A stretch of 64,000 nt of DNA from Bacteroidaceae bacterium (GTDB lineage Bacteria; Bacteroidota; Bacteroidia; Bacteroidales; Bacteroidaceae). This document shows, one piece after another, positions 1 to 7,818 of this stretch. Position 1 is the stretch's first letter. Each line of letters begins with the position of its first letter. The stretch covers positions 42,564-106,563 of the forward strand of contig JAFXNA010000003.1 in NCBI GenBank assembly GCA_017529865.1. The letters run 5' to 3'. Below the pieces are notes generated by a model. The model did not search any database and was not told the origin of the DNA. It saw only the letters and a list, made by a program, of their open reading frames with translations. A program made the translations under genes and the position numbers.

Positions 1-1
1 G

Positions 2-877
2 ACAGCATCCGACCCGAACGGAACGGTGGCGCAAGTGGACTTTTATGACGGCACCGAGTTGATTGGCACATTGACTCAAGCACCTTATACCTTTACTGTA
101 CAAACCCCTGCGGCTGGCGAGCATATCTTCAAGGCTGTTGCGACCGACAACGATGGAGAGACTGCAGAAGCAACGGTAACGGTTAACTACAAAGTGGGAC
201 GTAGCCACATGTTTCACAATGACTTCAAAGAAGACGGTAGCCTACCGATTGGATGGACCACCTATGACGGTAGTGAACGGAGGAACGGCTTTGGAAATGG
301 GTATTCATCGGGCTGTCGGGTATTGCAATTCACCTCGACTTCCCGCGATTTCGAATATGGGCTTTATTTCCGCAATCAAAACGGCAAGCAGCGAGCAGGA
401 TATGCCAAATACGGATTGGATGCCGCACACTCTGCACTGACTCTCACTCCCGGTACTTATATGTTGCGATACAAGATATGTAACTGGAACAATGAGGAGG
501 CAGCTCCAATTGACATCTGTGTAGAGAAGAAAAGTGACGGCAAGGCTATTGCCCAAACCACCTACACACCAAATGTCAACATCGGAAACGACGTATCGAA
601 GAGTTTCAAGGGGACACGCATCCTTACCTTTGAATTCACTGTAGAAGAGGAAGACGACTATCTCCTATCGTTCTATGCTGCAGACAAAGAATGGGGCGAC
701 GGTGTGATTGGCTACATGATGCTCGCAGCAAAAGAATTCACAAGCGGAATAGAGACAATTCATAATTCACAATGCATAATGCATAATAATGCGATGTATA
801 ACCTGCAAGGTCAACGTATCAACTCGCTGCGGAAAGGATTGAATATCGTTGATGGACGAAAGATATGGGTGAAATAA
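2..877 (+). CDS. C-terminal part of a secreted modular protein (Ig-like domain plus sorting-type tail)
   Basis: The gene runs off the left edge: the frame is open from base 2, so the true start is missing. The first 55 residues have the look of a bacterial Ig-like domain of the kind found in secreted glycan-active enzymes (DGTELIGT, YTFTV, ATDNDGE). A beta-rich region of about 180 residues follows, possibly carbohydrate-binding or jelly-roll. The end reads YNLQGQR, then KGLNIVDGRKIWVK, the usual form of C-terminal tails on Prevotella exported proteins. That fits export through the type IX system whose porU and porV lie at 21.7-26.4 kb, but this link is inferred. Bases 752-786 just before the tail are an AT-rich repeat of the type seen between genes, read in frame as IHNSQCIMHNN. 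The enzyme activity, if any, lay in the missing N-terminal part. Confidence 0.75.
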   Translation, partial: TASDPNGTVAQVDFYDGTELIGTLTQAPYTFTVQTPAAGEHIFKAVATDNDGETAEATVTVNYKVGRSHMFHNDFKEDGSLPIGWTTYDGSERRNGFGNGYSSGCRVLQFTSTSRDFEYGLYFRNQNGKQRAGYAKYGLDAAHSALTLTPGTYMLRYKICNWNNEEAAPIDICVEKKSDGKAIAQTTYTPNVNIGNDVSKSFKGTRILTFEFTVEEEDDYLLSFYAADKEWGDGVIGYMMLAAKEFTSGIETIHNSQCIMHNNAMYNLQGQRINSLRKGLNIVDGRKIWVK

Positions 878-953
878 TGGAGCATTTCTTAAAGAATTTG
901 CTGCTTTATGCCAAAAATATGCATTATTAATGATGCATTTCAGATTATTGTTG

Positions 954-961
954 TATCTTTG
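954..961 (+). promoter_or_regulatory. Bacteroidetes -7 box (TATCTTTG)
   Basis: TATCTTTG matches the TAnnTTTG consensus and places the transcript start near 965. The first ATG after it, at 980, is preceded by AGGA, which supports that start over the in-frame ATG at 1001. No clear TTTG element lies 20 bp upstream. Confidence 0.55.
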
Positions 962-979
962 CAACCGAATTAGGAAATA

Positions 980-1909
980 ATGAATAAACAAATTAAAACA
1001 ATGAAACCAACATTATTCTTACTTGCTGCTGGTATGGGAAGCCGCTATGGAGGCTTGAAGCAGCTTGATGGTCTGGGACCTAACGGTGAGACCATCATGG
1101 ACTATAGTATATATGATGCCATCCGCGCAGGATTCGGCAAGATTGTATGGGTGATCCGCAAAGATTTCGAGGAACAGTTCCGCACCCAGATTCTCGCCAA
1201 GTATGAGGGTAAGGTAGCTTGTGAGCTGTGTTTCCAAGCTCTCGACGCACTGCCAGAGGGATTCAAGTGTCCGGAAGGACGTGTGAAGCCTTGGGGTACG
1301 AACCACGCCGTGCTGATGGGTAAGGATGTCATCAAGGAGCCATTCTGCGTCATCAACTGCGACGACTTCTATGGTCGCGATGCATTTGCACAGATTGGTA
1401 AGTTCCTCAGCGAACTGCCAGAGGGAGCAAAGAACAAGTATGCGATGGTAGGTTTCCGTGTATGTAACACGCTGAGCGAAAACGGTTCAGTGGCTCGCGG
1501 CATCTGCTCGACAAACGAGATGCATCATTTGACCGACGTAGTGGAGCGCACAGAGATTCTCCGCGTTGACGGTAAGATTTGCTACAAAGACGGTGAAAAC
1601 TGGGTGGAAATTCCTGAGAACTCACCTGTATCGATGAATATGTGGGGCTTCACACCCGACTACTTTGAGCATAGCGAGGCATTCTTCAAGGTGTTCCTAA
1701 GTGACCCAAAGAATATGGAGAACCTCAAAGCCGAGTTCTTCATCCCATTGATGGTGAACAAGCTTATCAACGAGGGAACTGCTACCGTAGAGGTGCTCGA
1801 CACCACTTCAAAGTGGTTCGGCGTGACCTACGCAGCCGACCGTCCTGACACTGTGGCTCGTATCAAGTCGCTTGTCGAGGCTGGCGAATATCCCGAGAAG
1901 CTCTGGTAA
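980..1909 (+). CDS. NTP_transferase-family nucleotidyltransferase
   Basis: This 309-residue cytoplasmic protein begins with the nucleotide-binding signature of sugar-phosphate nucleotidyltransferases (LAAGMGSRYGGLKQ, residues 15-28). Further in are WGTNHAV and CDDFYG, where the acidic pair would bind the metal. Enzymes of this fold join a sugar phosphate to an NTP to give an NDP-sugar and pyrophosphate. The specific sugar cannot be told from the sequence; it is not a clear RmlA or GalU. The gene has its own promoter at 954 and is followed after 25 bp by an EEP-family gene on the same strand. The ATG at 1001 (MKPTLF) is a possible alternative start. Confidence 0.85.
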   Translation: MNKQIKTMKPTLFLLAAGMGSRYGGLKQLDGLGPNGETIMDYSIYDAIRAGFGKIVWVIRKDFEEQFRTQILAKYEGKVACELCFQALDALPEGFKCPEGRVKPWGTNHAVLMGKDVIKEPFCVINCDDFYGRDAFAQIGKFLSELPEGAKNKYAMVGFRVCNTLSENGSVARGICSTNEMHHLTDVVERTEILRVDGKICYKDGENWVEIPENSPVSMNMWGFTPDYFEHSEAFFKVFLSDPKNMENLKAEFFIPLMVNKLINEGTATVEVLDTTSKWFGVTYAADRPDTVARIKSLVEAGEYPEKLW

Positions 1910-1934
1910 TTAAGCCTCCTCTTATCCCCACTCA

Positions 1935-2957
1935 ATGAAAGACCTTCGTTCCAAATACCTATACCGCCAAAGGTGTGGAATGGGGGGCTTTCTGTTTTTT
2001 ATGGGTTTGGTGTGTTGCCTTTTTCAGGCTTCTCTCTTCACACTTCACGCCCAGATGCTGACCGTGATGACGTACAACTGTGAGAACGCGTTCGATACGA
2101 TTCACGACGAAGGGAAACGCGACGAGGAGTTTCTGCCTGAAGGGATGCGCCACTGGACACGCCACCGCATGTTTGACAAGTTAAAGAATATCGGCAAAGT
2201 GATTGTGGCGGCCGACTCACTACGTCCTGTTGACCTGATTGGTTTGGAGGAAGTGGAGAACGACACAGTCCTTACCTACCTGACGCGTCGAACTGCCCTA
2301 TCGGCATTGGGGTATAAATACCTAATGACCCATTCATCTGACCAACGAGGTATCGATGTAGCCCTGCTCTATAATCCGCTATTGTTCCGTCCCATTTACC
2401 ATGACTGCATTCACGTGGAGACATCGAGACCCACACGTGATGTGCTGCATGTCTGCGGCGTGACGGGCAGAAATCCTGTAGATACGCTCGACGTCTATGT
2501 AGTCCATTTACCCTCGAAGTTAGGAGGGGCAACAGGCGAGCAGAACCGTCGTAAGGTGGTAGATGCCATCACAGTGTCGACTGATTCTGTCTTCGCAGTG
2601 CGACCAGCGGCCAAGATACTTATCATGGGCGATTTCAACGACGGTCCGACCTCCGAATTGCTGAAAACGAGTTTCGGCCACTTCAAAAATCTGGCAATGG
2701 AGTATGGTAACGTGCACGGGTCGTATAAGTATCAAGGCGATTGGGACACCATCGACCAGATACTCATCAGCGAAGAACTCATTCACCCAAAGGGCGGTGG
2801 ACTGAAATTCCATGAGGCGAAGGTGCTGACCCTACCATTCCTGTTGGAGACCGATGAAACGTACGGCGGACGGAAGCCGAGCCGTACCTATGAGGGGTAT
2901 AACTACCACGGAGGGTTCAGCGACCATTTGCCTGTGGTACTGAAACTAAAGAAATAG
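1935..2957 (+). CDS. Exported endonuclease/exonuclease/phosphatase-family protein
   Basis: The 340-residue product has a long basic N-terminus, then a hydrophobic stretch ending LFTLHAQ, which looks like a signal peptide. After it come all the EEP-fold motifs: MTYNCENAFD, GLEEVEND, HLPSK, MGDFND and GFSDHLPVVL near the C-terminus. These supply the metal and phosphate ligands of the DNase I-like fold, so hydrolysis of a phosphodiester or phosphomonoester in the periplasm or outside is likely. The substrate is unknown. An internal ATG at 1980 (MGGFLF) would give a more compact signal peptide and may be the true start. The signal-peptide DNA at 2033-2050 resembles a dispersed GTGAAGAGTG-type repeat read backwards. 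The stop codon lies inside the following terminator hairpin. Confidence 0.82.
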   Translation: MKDLRSKYLYRQRCGMGGFLFFMGLVCCLFQASLFTLHAQMLTVMTYNCENAFDTIHDEGKRDEEFLPEGMRHWTRHRMFDKLKNIGKVIVAADSLRPVDLIGLEEVENDTVLTYLTRRTALSALGYKYLMTHSSDQRGIDVALLYNPLLFRPIYHDCIHVETSRPTRDVLHVCGVTGRNPVDTLDVYVVHLPSKLGGATGEQNRRKVVDAITVSTDSVFAVRPAAKILIMGDFNDGPTSELLKTSFGHFKNLAMEYGNVHGSYKYQGDWDTIDQILISEELIHPKGGGLKFHEAKVLTLPFLLETDETYGGRKPSRTYEGYNYHGGFSDHLPVVLKLKK

Positions 2958-2982
2958 GGGACTGCGAGTCCCCTATTTCTTT
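2952..2982 (+). terminator. Rho-independent terminator overlapping the stop codon
   Basis: A perfect 12-bp stem (AAATAGGGGACT, loop GCG, AGTCCCCTATTT) is followed by CTTTAT. The TAG stop of the preceding gene is in the left arm. It also separates this gene from the convergent gdhA. Confidence 0.8.
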
Positions 2983-2985
2983 ATA

Positions 2986-3071
2986 CTATGCCTTGAGCCA
3001 TCATCGGGAAAACATTGGCTTCGCTACGCTACGCCGAAGTTTCCCGCTATACGATGCCTTGAGCCATCATA
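2986..3071. repeat. Duplicated gdhA 3' end around a hairpin
   Basis: The segment TGCCTTGAGCCATCAT occurs at about 2989-3004 and again at 3056-3071. The second copy encodes the last residues of gdhA. Between them lies a hairpin with outer arms CGGGAAA/TTTCCCG and inner arms CTTCG/CGAAG around a CTACGCTACG loop. See findings. Confidence 0.7.
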
Positions 3072-4384
3072 GCTTTGGCAACTTTCATAAAGCCTGCAAT
3101 ATTGGCTCCCTTGACGTAGTTGATGTAACCATCGGGCTGACGACCATAGCGGACACATTGCTCGTGAATGCCGTGCATGATGTGATGGAGACGCTGATCG
3201 ACTTCCTGTGCACTCCAACTGATGTGCATAGCATTCTGACTCATTTCCAGTCCGCTGGTAGCTACACCACCTGCATTGACGGCCTTACCTGGAGCATAGA
3301 GCATCTTGTTCTCGATGAAGAGGTCGATAGCCTCAGGAGTACAACCCATGTTTGAGATTTCCCCTACACAGGTCACTCCATTGTCGATAAGATGCTGAGC
3401 ATCTTCGCCGTTGAGTTCGTTCTGTGTAGCACAAGGAAGAGCGATGTCGCACTTTACCTCCCACGGACGACGATTGGCATAGAAAGTGCTGCCTGGGAAG
3501 CGGTCGGCATACGGTGCACAAATATCATTTCCGCTTGCACGTAGTTCGAGCATATAGTCTATCTTCTCTTCGTCGAGACCTGCCGGATCATAGATGTAAC
3601 CATCAGGACCTGAGATGGTGATGACTTTGGCTCCCATCTCCGTTGCTTTCTTGGCGGCACCCCAAGCCACGTTGCCAAAGCCAGAAATAGCGATGGTCTT
3701 ATCCTTGATATCGATGCCTTGATCTTGTAGCATTTCGCGAACAAAATAGAGTCCGCCAAATCCTGTAGCTTCGGGACGAACAAGGGAACCACCGTACTCT
3801 AGTCCCTTACCCGTAAGTACACCACTCCAGTCACGAGTCAGTTTCTTGTACTGGCCAAAGAGGTAACCGATTTCACGGGCACCAACACCTATATCACCAG
3901 CAGGGATATCGATTTCGGGACCGATGTGACGATAAAGTTCACTCATGAATGCCTGACAAAAGCGCATAACCTCTCCATCACTCTTTCCTCGTATACTGAA
4001 GTCGGAACCACCCTTTCCGCCTCCCATTGGGAGTGTAGTGAGGGCATTCTTGAAAATCTGTTCGAAGCCAAGAAACTTCAGGATGCTGAGGTTGACAGAG
4101 GCATGGAAGCGCAGTCCGCCTTTGTAGGGACCGATAGCACTATTGAACTGTACTCGATAACCGAGATTGACCTGCACTTCGCCCTTATCGTCGACCCACG
4201 GGACACGGAAGGTGATAATGCGTTCGGGTTCTACAAGGCGTTCGATGATTTTCGCACGCTCGAATTCAGGATGCTGGTTGTAGATATCCTCAATCGACAG
4301 GAGCACCTCATGTACTGCTTGCAGGTACTCTTTCTCTCCTGGATGTTTGGCCTCCAGGTTTGCCATGATTTTGTTAATTTCCAT
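3047..4384 (-). CDS. gdhA: NADP-type glutamate dehydrogenase
   Basis: The 445-residue length and sequence match the hexameric glutamate dehydrogenases that reductively aminate 2-oxoglutarate with ammonia, the main ammonium-assimilation route in many gut Bacteroidales. The substrate region is clear: PYKGGLRFH (86-94), then PMGGGKGG (119-126) with the catalytic-site lysine, and PAGDIGVG (161-168). The Rossmann domain has GFGNVA at 235-240. NADP preference is inferred from family length and similarity, since cofactor choice is hard to judge by eye. The start MEINKIM fits the family. Upstream is only a 51-bp gap filled with AT-rich repeat, then the end of a PI-PLC-like gene on the same strand, so a shared transcript is possible. 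Its 3' end is partly duplicated downstream. Confidence 0.95.
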   Translation of the reverse strand: MEINKIMANLEAKHPGEKEYLQAVHEVLLSIEDIYNQHPEFERAKIIERLVEPERIITFRVPWVDDKGEVQVNLGYRVQFNSAIGPYKGGLRFHASVNLSILKFLGFEQIFKNALTTLPMGGGKGGSDFSIRGKSDGEVMRFCQAFMSELYRHIGPEIDIPAGDIGVGAREIGYLFGQYKKLTRDWSGVLTGKGLEYGGSLVRPEATGFGGLYFVREMLQDQGIDIKDKTIAISGFGNVAWGAAKKATEMGAKVITISGPDGYIYDPAGLDEEKIDYMLELRASGNDICAPYADRFPGSTFYANRRPWEVKCDIALPCATQNELNGEDAQHLIDNGVTCVGEISNMGCTPEAIDLFIENKMLYAPGKAVNAGGVATSGLEMSQNAMHISWSAQEVDQRLHHIMHGIHEQCVRYGRQPDGYINYVKGANIAGFMKVAKAMMAQGIV

Positions 4385-4396
4385 AGTCTGTTAGTA

Positions 4397-4432
4397 ATTC
4401 ATAATTTATAATTCATAATGCATAATTTTCTT
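4397..4432. repeat. AT-rich ATTCATAAT repeat
   Basis: Degenerate copies of ATTCATAAT and ATGCATAAT fill the gap between gdhA and the PI-PLC-like gene. Similar runs are at 752-786 (inside a gene), 5502-5530 and 13044-13075. Confidence 0.6.
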
Positions 4433-4435
4433 CTT

Positions 4436-5470
4436 TTAGAAGTTGGAGTCGATGATGGCACGAACCAATTCCTTTCCGCGAGTGTTGTAGCCGTGACTCC
4501 TGTCGACTGCGGCGAAGTCCATGAGGACGATACCTGTAGGGCCGTGATGGATGTGGAGATAGTCGAGCATTGCAGCATGGGTGTGGGCGGCGTTGTCGCG
4601 ATAACCATTACTACGCGAGATGTCGTGACCGAAGAGTTTCGTTACTTTGGAATAAGCGGAACAGAAGTTCAGCACCCACACAATGTCAAGGGGGAGAACT
4701 GGAGTCTCATGCAAACCTTTTGATTTCCGACTGGTACTGAATTCGAGCATACGGTGAAGGGCCGCAAGTTTGATATCGATAGCTCCAGGAGCGTAGGTGG
4801 ACGAGAAATCCTGCATATAGACTTTCGCCTCCCTGCCGCGAGCACCGATGATGCGCCCCTGAATCTGACGGCGCCAATCGGGACTGCCTGTCCAGTTGCG
4901 GAAGATTCCCCCGACGGGTTCGCCACTATAAGTATTCCGACTGAGGATAAGTATCTTGCCACGCAGGTCGCGCACACGGAGGTCGGAACGGAAGTCGGCA
5001 AAGTTCTCACGCAAGTCGGGTCGACGAAGCATTTCTGCAATGCGCTGCTCGTACTGACCTTTCACCTTGTCGCCATCACCGGCATGGAGCAGGTGAATGA
5101 CAATAAACTCGGAGGGATTCTGGCGGAGCCACGTCAGCATTGTCTGTAGCACATCTTCGAGGTGGAGACGTGTGGGCATCATGCCATGATTGAGATTCAG
5201 GTGATGCTTATAGACAGCTGGACGGAGATCGAAGGCGCGGATGCCTGCATCCCATAGTGCCTGCAACGAAAGGTCCTGTGTTTTGGCGAACAGATTGCCG
5301 ATTGGCCCGTTCAGTCCAGCCCATCCACTCCCCGTCGCCGCATCGTGGGCACCAGGGATGGACAGTTCGGCCACCAATGCATCGTCGGGCAGTCGCGCCA
5401 TCCAGTTTTCGGCTCGCAAACTGGGCACGAGCAAAACTACCAGCAATAGAATGCCAATTATTCGCTTCAT
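4436..5470 (-). CDS. Exported PI-PLC X-domain phosphodiesterase-like protein
   Basis: The 344-residue product carries a signal peptide (MKRIIGILLLVVLL, then cleavage near LRAEN) and a phosphatidylinositol-specific phospholipase C-type X domain. The catalytic pair is visible: His42 in IPGAHDAAT and His95 in NHGM, with DLRP at 81-84 between them. Members cleave the glycerol-phosphate bond of phosphoinositides or similar phosphodiesters without calcium. The natural substrate here is unknown; host lipids or other glycophospholipids are possible. The -7 box at 5486-5493 puts the transcript start near 5482, which excludes the upstream in-frame ATG at 5488 and fixes the start at 5470. It lies 51 bp ahead of gdhA on the same strand. 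Confidence 0.85.
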   Translation of the reverse strand: MKRIIGILLLVVLLVPSLRAENWMARLPDDALVAELSIPGAHDAATGSGWAGLNGPIGNLFAKTQDLSLQALWDAGIRAFDLRPAVYKHHLNLNHGMMPTRLHLEDVLQTMLTWLRQNPSEFIVIHLLHAGDGDKVKGQYEQRIAEMLRRPDLRENFADFRSDLRVRDLRGKILILSRNTYSGEPVGGIFRNWTGSPDWRRQIQGRIIGARGREAKVYMQDFSSTYAPGAIDIKLAALHRMLEFSTSRKSKGLHETPVLPLDIVWVLNFCSAYSKVTKLFGHDISRSNGYRDNAAHTHAAMLDYLHIHHGPTGIVLMDFAAVDRSHGYNTRGKELVRAIIDSNF

Positions 5471-5485
5471 TGTGTCAATTATTGG

Positions 5486-5493
5486 CAAAAATA
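5486..5493 (-). promoter_or_regulatory. -7 box (TATTTTTG) for the PI-PLC-like gene
   Basis: On the minus strand TATTTTTG fits TAnnTTTG and predicts a leader of about 12 nt before the ATG at 5470. It decides the start codon of that gene. Confidence 0.5.
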
Positions 5494-5537
5494 GAAAATA
5501 ATTATGAATTAAGAATGATGAATTATGATTTTTTTTG

Positions 5538-5545
5538 TAATTTTG
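5538..5545 (+). promoter_or_regulatory. -7 box (TAATTTTG) for the FNT-family gene
   Basis: TAATTTTG fits the Bacteroidetes -7 consensus and lies 50 bp before the ATG at 5595, giving a leader of about 45 nt. Confidence 0.5.
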
Positions 5546-5594
5546 CGGTCAAAAGCATGAATTAGTTTTAAACTCGCTTACCACACTTAGCAAC

Positions 5595-6212
5595 ATGAAA
5601 GATTTTATCGCAACACTTCGTAGCAGCATTATGGCCGGCATCTGCATCGGCATTGCTGGCTTCGGCTACCTGATGAGCAAAGACATCATCGGCATCGTAC
5701 TCTTTACGTTCGGCCTCCTCGCCGTCGTACATTACGGATTCAAACTCTTCACTGGTACCGTCGGTTTCTGTGGCGGCAGTAAGGGACTCCCAGTCAGCGA
5801 GATACCTAAAGTGCTGCTGGGCAATATCATCGGTACGTTGCTCGTTGCGCTTTTGTCTTACAACTCCGCTGCTGACTTGCAGGGTGTGGCTCAAGGCATT
5901 CTTGAGAGCCGCTTAGCTAACGGCCCATTGCGTTGCGGTCTGCTCGCCATCGGTTGCGGATTCATTATGACGGCAAGTGTAAAGTTTGCGAAATACGAGA
6001 ACAAATGGTACCCCCTGCTCTATGGTGTGCCCATCTTCATCGTTTGCGGATTTCCCCACTGCATCGCCGATGCATTCTACTATCTGGCCGTTCCAGTTGA
6101 ATTCTGGTCGGCTCACCTTATAGATATATTGATTCTTTATGTAGCCATCGTTCTTGGCAACACGGTAGGTTGCAACCTTGTCCGCATTATTAACTTCGAT
6201 AAGGAAGCATAA
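5595..6212 (+). CDS. Formate/nitrite transporter-family membrane protein
   Basis: The 205-residue protein is almost entirely hydrophobic, with about six predicted membrane helices. SIMAGICIGIAG near the N-terminus and the helix ending HYGFKLFTGTVGF resemble the first helix and the FTGN-type pore motif of FocA/NirC channels. LGNIIGTLL and IVLGNTVGCNLV resemble the second half of the pseudo-repeat. The family moves small monovalent anions such as formate, nitrite or hydrosulfide, in many members with proton coupling. It is shorter than the usual 260-290 residues, with short loops, so it may be a compact Bacteroidales subgroup. It has its own promoter and terminator, so it is probably monocistronic. 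The ion is not predictable. Confidence 0.75.
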   Translation: MKDFIATLRSSIMAGICIGIAGFGYLMSKDIIGIVLFTFGLLAVVHYGFKLFTGTVGFCGGSKGLPVSEIPKVLLGNIIGTLLVALLSYNSAADLQGVAQGILESRLANGPLRCGLLAIGCGFIMTASVKFAKYENKWYPLLYGVPIFIVCGFPHCIADAFYYLAVPVEFWSAHLIDILILYVAIVLGNTVGCNLVRIINFDKEA

Positions 6213-6236
6213 AAAAATTGTCAAATGTTAAAATAT

Positions 6237-6272
6237 AGAAAAACTTAGCTTTCCCGAGTTAAGTTTTTCTTG
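6237..6272 (+). terminator. Terminator after the FNT-family gene
   Basis: An 11-bp perfect stem (AGAAAAACTTA with TAAGTTTTTCT) around a 12-base loop lies 25 bp after the stop. The T-run is in the right arm. Confidence 0.7.
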
Positions 6273-6293
6273 TTGTTTACGCAATATAGGTGT

Positions 6294-6800
6294 ATGACCC
6301 AAGTGGAGTTCGAACATATGGCCAGCAAGTTGCGCCCTTCGATGTGGAAGGTGGGCATGGATTTCTTCGGCTCGGCCGATGATGCTGAAGATGTGGCGCA
6401 AGAGGCGTTGGTAGAGCTGTGGCAATATGCGGAACGGATAAATTCTGCAAAGCGGGTAGAGGGTCTGGCCATTCGTATTGCAAAGCATTGCTGTGTGGAC
6501 ATGCAGCGACGGCGGCGGGCAGTTACCATCCCACTGATGCCAACACACGAACGAGAGATGGAAGAAGATACCTCACCACAGGAGCGGATGGAACAGAAGG
6601 AGGCAACGGACATGTTGCAGCAGTTGATAGAGGGGCTGAATCCAAGGGAGCGCGAGCTGTTCGAACTGCGACAAATAGACGGACTTTCGAACGACGAGAT
6701 TACCGAACTGACAGGTATTCCGAAAACATCAATTCAGGTAATGGTGTCGAGAGCAAGACGGAAACTTTTCGAAGAAATGAAAAAAAGAATGACAATATGA
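6294..6800 (+). CDS. ECF-type RNA polymerase sigma factor
   Basis: The 168-residue protein has both ECF sigma domains. Region 2 includes DDAEDVAQEALVELWQ and an arginine-rich end (MQRRRR). Region 4 has LNPRERELFELRQIDGLSNDE followed by a helix-turn-helix (IPKTSIQVMVSRARRKLFEE). It would direct RNA polymerase to a small regulon. The ATG at 6294 (MTQVEFEH) is preferred over the TTG at 6270, which lies in the terminator of the previous gene. The stop overlaps the next start by 4 bp (ATGA), so it is translationally coupled to a membrane protein with anti-sigma features. The regulon probably includes the two exported proteins that follow. Confidence 0.9.
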   Translation: MTQVEFEHMASKLRPSMWKVGMDFFGSADDAEDVAQEALVELWQYAERINSAKRVEGLAIRIAKHCCVDMQRRRRAVTIPLMPTHEREMEEDTSPQERMEQKEATDMLQQLIEGLNPRERELFELRQIDGLSNDEITELTGIPKTSIQVMVSRARRKLFEEMKKRMTI

Positions 6801-7294
6801 ACAGACAAGAAACAGAAAGACTGATCGACAAGTACTTGGAAGGCGCAACATCGCCTGAAGAGGAACTACTACTGGCTGGCGAGGTGAACCGACCCGATGC
6901 ACCTGAAGAATGGAAAGTCATTGCCACTATGCTGGGCACGCTGACCCTCGACGAAGCGGAGTACGACAGGACGGTGAAGAGTGAAGAGTGGAGAGTGCAG
7001 AGCACCTGCGGCCCAAAAACGACCTTGCATGCAGAGCAAACAAAGCCAACGCTAACCGCTAACCGATGGAAGAGTTGGAGCATCGCAGCCAGCATCATCG
7101 TTGTAGCTGGCATCGGATTGTGGTTCTACAGCCAGCAGAATTCGTCGACCGACATCGCAATTGCCTATGTGGACGGCCAGACCATCACAGATGAAGACCG
7201 TGTACTGGCGATGGCCGAGGATGCCGTTTGCGACATCTTCAGCAACAGCGACGCAGAGTCATCACTTTACGAGATATTTAACCCAGAAGAATAG
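6797..7294 (+). CDS. Putative anti-sigma factor, single-pass membrane protein
   Basis: The 165-residue protein overlaps the sigma gene by 4 bp. Its N-terminus (RLIDKYLEGATSPEEELLL) resembles the cytoplasmic helices of Bacteroidetes anti-sigma partners. One membrane helix follows at about residues 94-112 (IAASIIVVAGIGLWFYS), then about 50 acidic residues outside. No zinc-binding HxxxCxxC and no FecR domain were seen. The role is inferred from position and shape. Bases 6972-7002, coding for KSEEWRVQS, have the form of the dispersed GTGAAGAGTG repeat family, suggesting a repeat read through in the linker before the membrane helix. Confidence 0.65.
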   Translation: MNRQETERLIDKYLEGATSPEEELLLAGEVNRPDAPEEWKVIATMLGTLTLDEAEYDRTVKSEEWRVQSTCGPKTTLHAEQTKPTLTANRWKSWSIAASIIVVAGIGLWFYSQQNSSTDIAIAYVDGQTITDEDRVLAMAEDAVCDIFSNSDAESSLYEIFNPEE

Positions 7295-7300
7295 AACAAT

Positions 7301-7816
7301 ATGAAACGATTATTGACATTCATCATCGCAGCAACGATGGCAACGAGCCTGTGGGCGCAACAAGGGCTGAACGTCGATTCGGTGTTCCGCGGGCTTATCG
7401 TGCCGAAAAGCGCGCCTGAGTTCAAGGAGACGAACCTGAGTGGCGAAGTCGTGAAGCCTTACAAACTGAGGAAGATGCGCACCATCAGCTTCCTCGCCAC
7501 TGAGAGCCAGCGCGACCATGTGGAACGGCTTGTGGAAGACGACTACCAGTTCGCCGACAAAAACCGGACTACGCTGACGGACATCGATGGCGAAGAGCGC
7601 GAGAACCGCAACGGGCACATCTATTACGTCATCTTCCGCACAGCCGACCGAGACCGTAACGATGCCGGAGTAAGGAAAATCGACCACACCTACGTTTGCT
7701 ATCAATGCAAGCCACGAGGAGGACGATACGACATCACACTCGTATACCTCGAAGGACCGGCGACGTTCTCTGACCTTATGAAGAATTTTAAACGTAAAAA
7801 CAACAAAACCAAATAA
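7301..7816 (+). CDS. Exported protein of unknown function in the ECF sigma operon
   Basis: The 171-residue product starts with a signal peptide (cleavage expected after LWAQ). It is rich in charged residues and has a basic C-terminus (FKRKNNKTK). No catalytic motif or named domain was recognised. It begins 6 bp after the anti-sigma-like gene and ends 2 bp before the next gene, so it is cotranscribed. That suggests a periplasmic role in the same response, for example as sensor or effector, but nothing in its own sequence proves this. Confidence 0.7.
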   Translation: MKRLLTFIIAATMATSLWAQQGLNVDSVFRGLIVPKSAPEFKETNLSGEVVKPYKLRKMRTISFLATESQRDHVERLVEDDYQFADKNRTTLTDIDGEERENRNGHIYYVIFRTADRDRNDAGVRKIDHTYVCYQCKPRGGRYDITLVYLEGPATFSDLMKNFKRKNNKTK

Positions 7817-7818
7817 TT

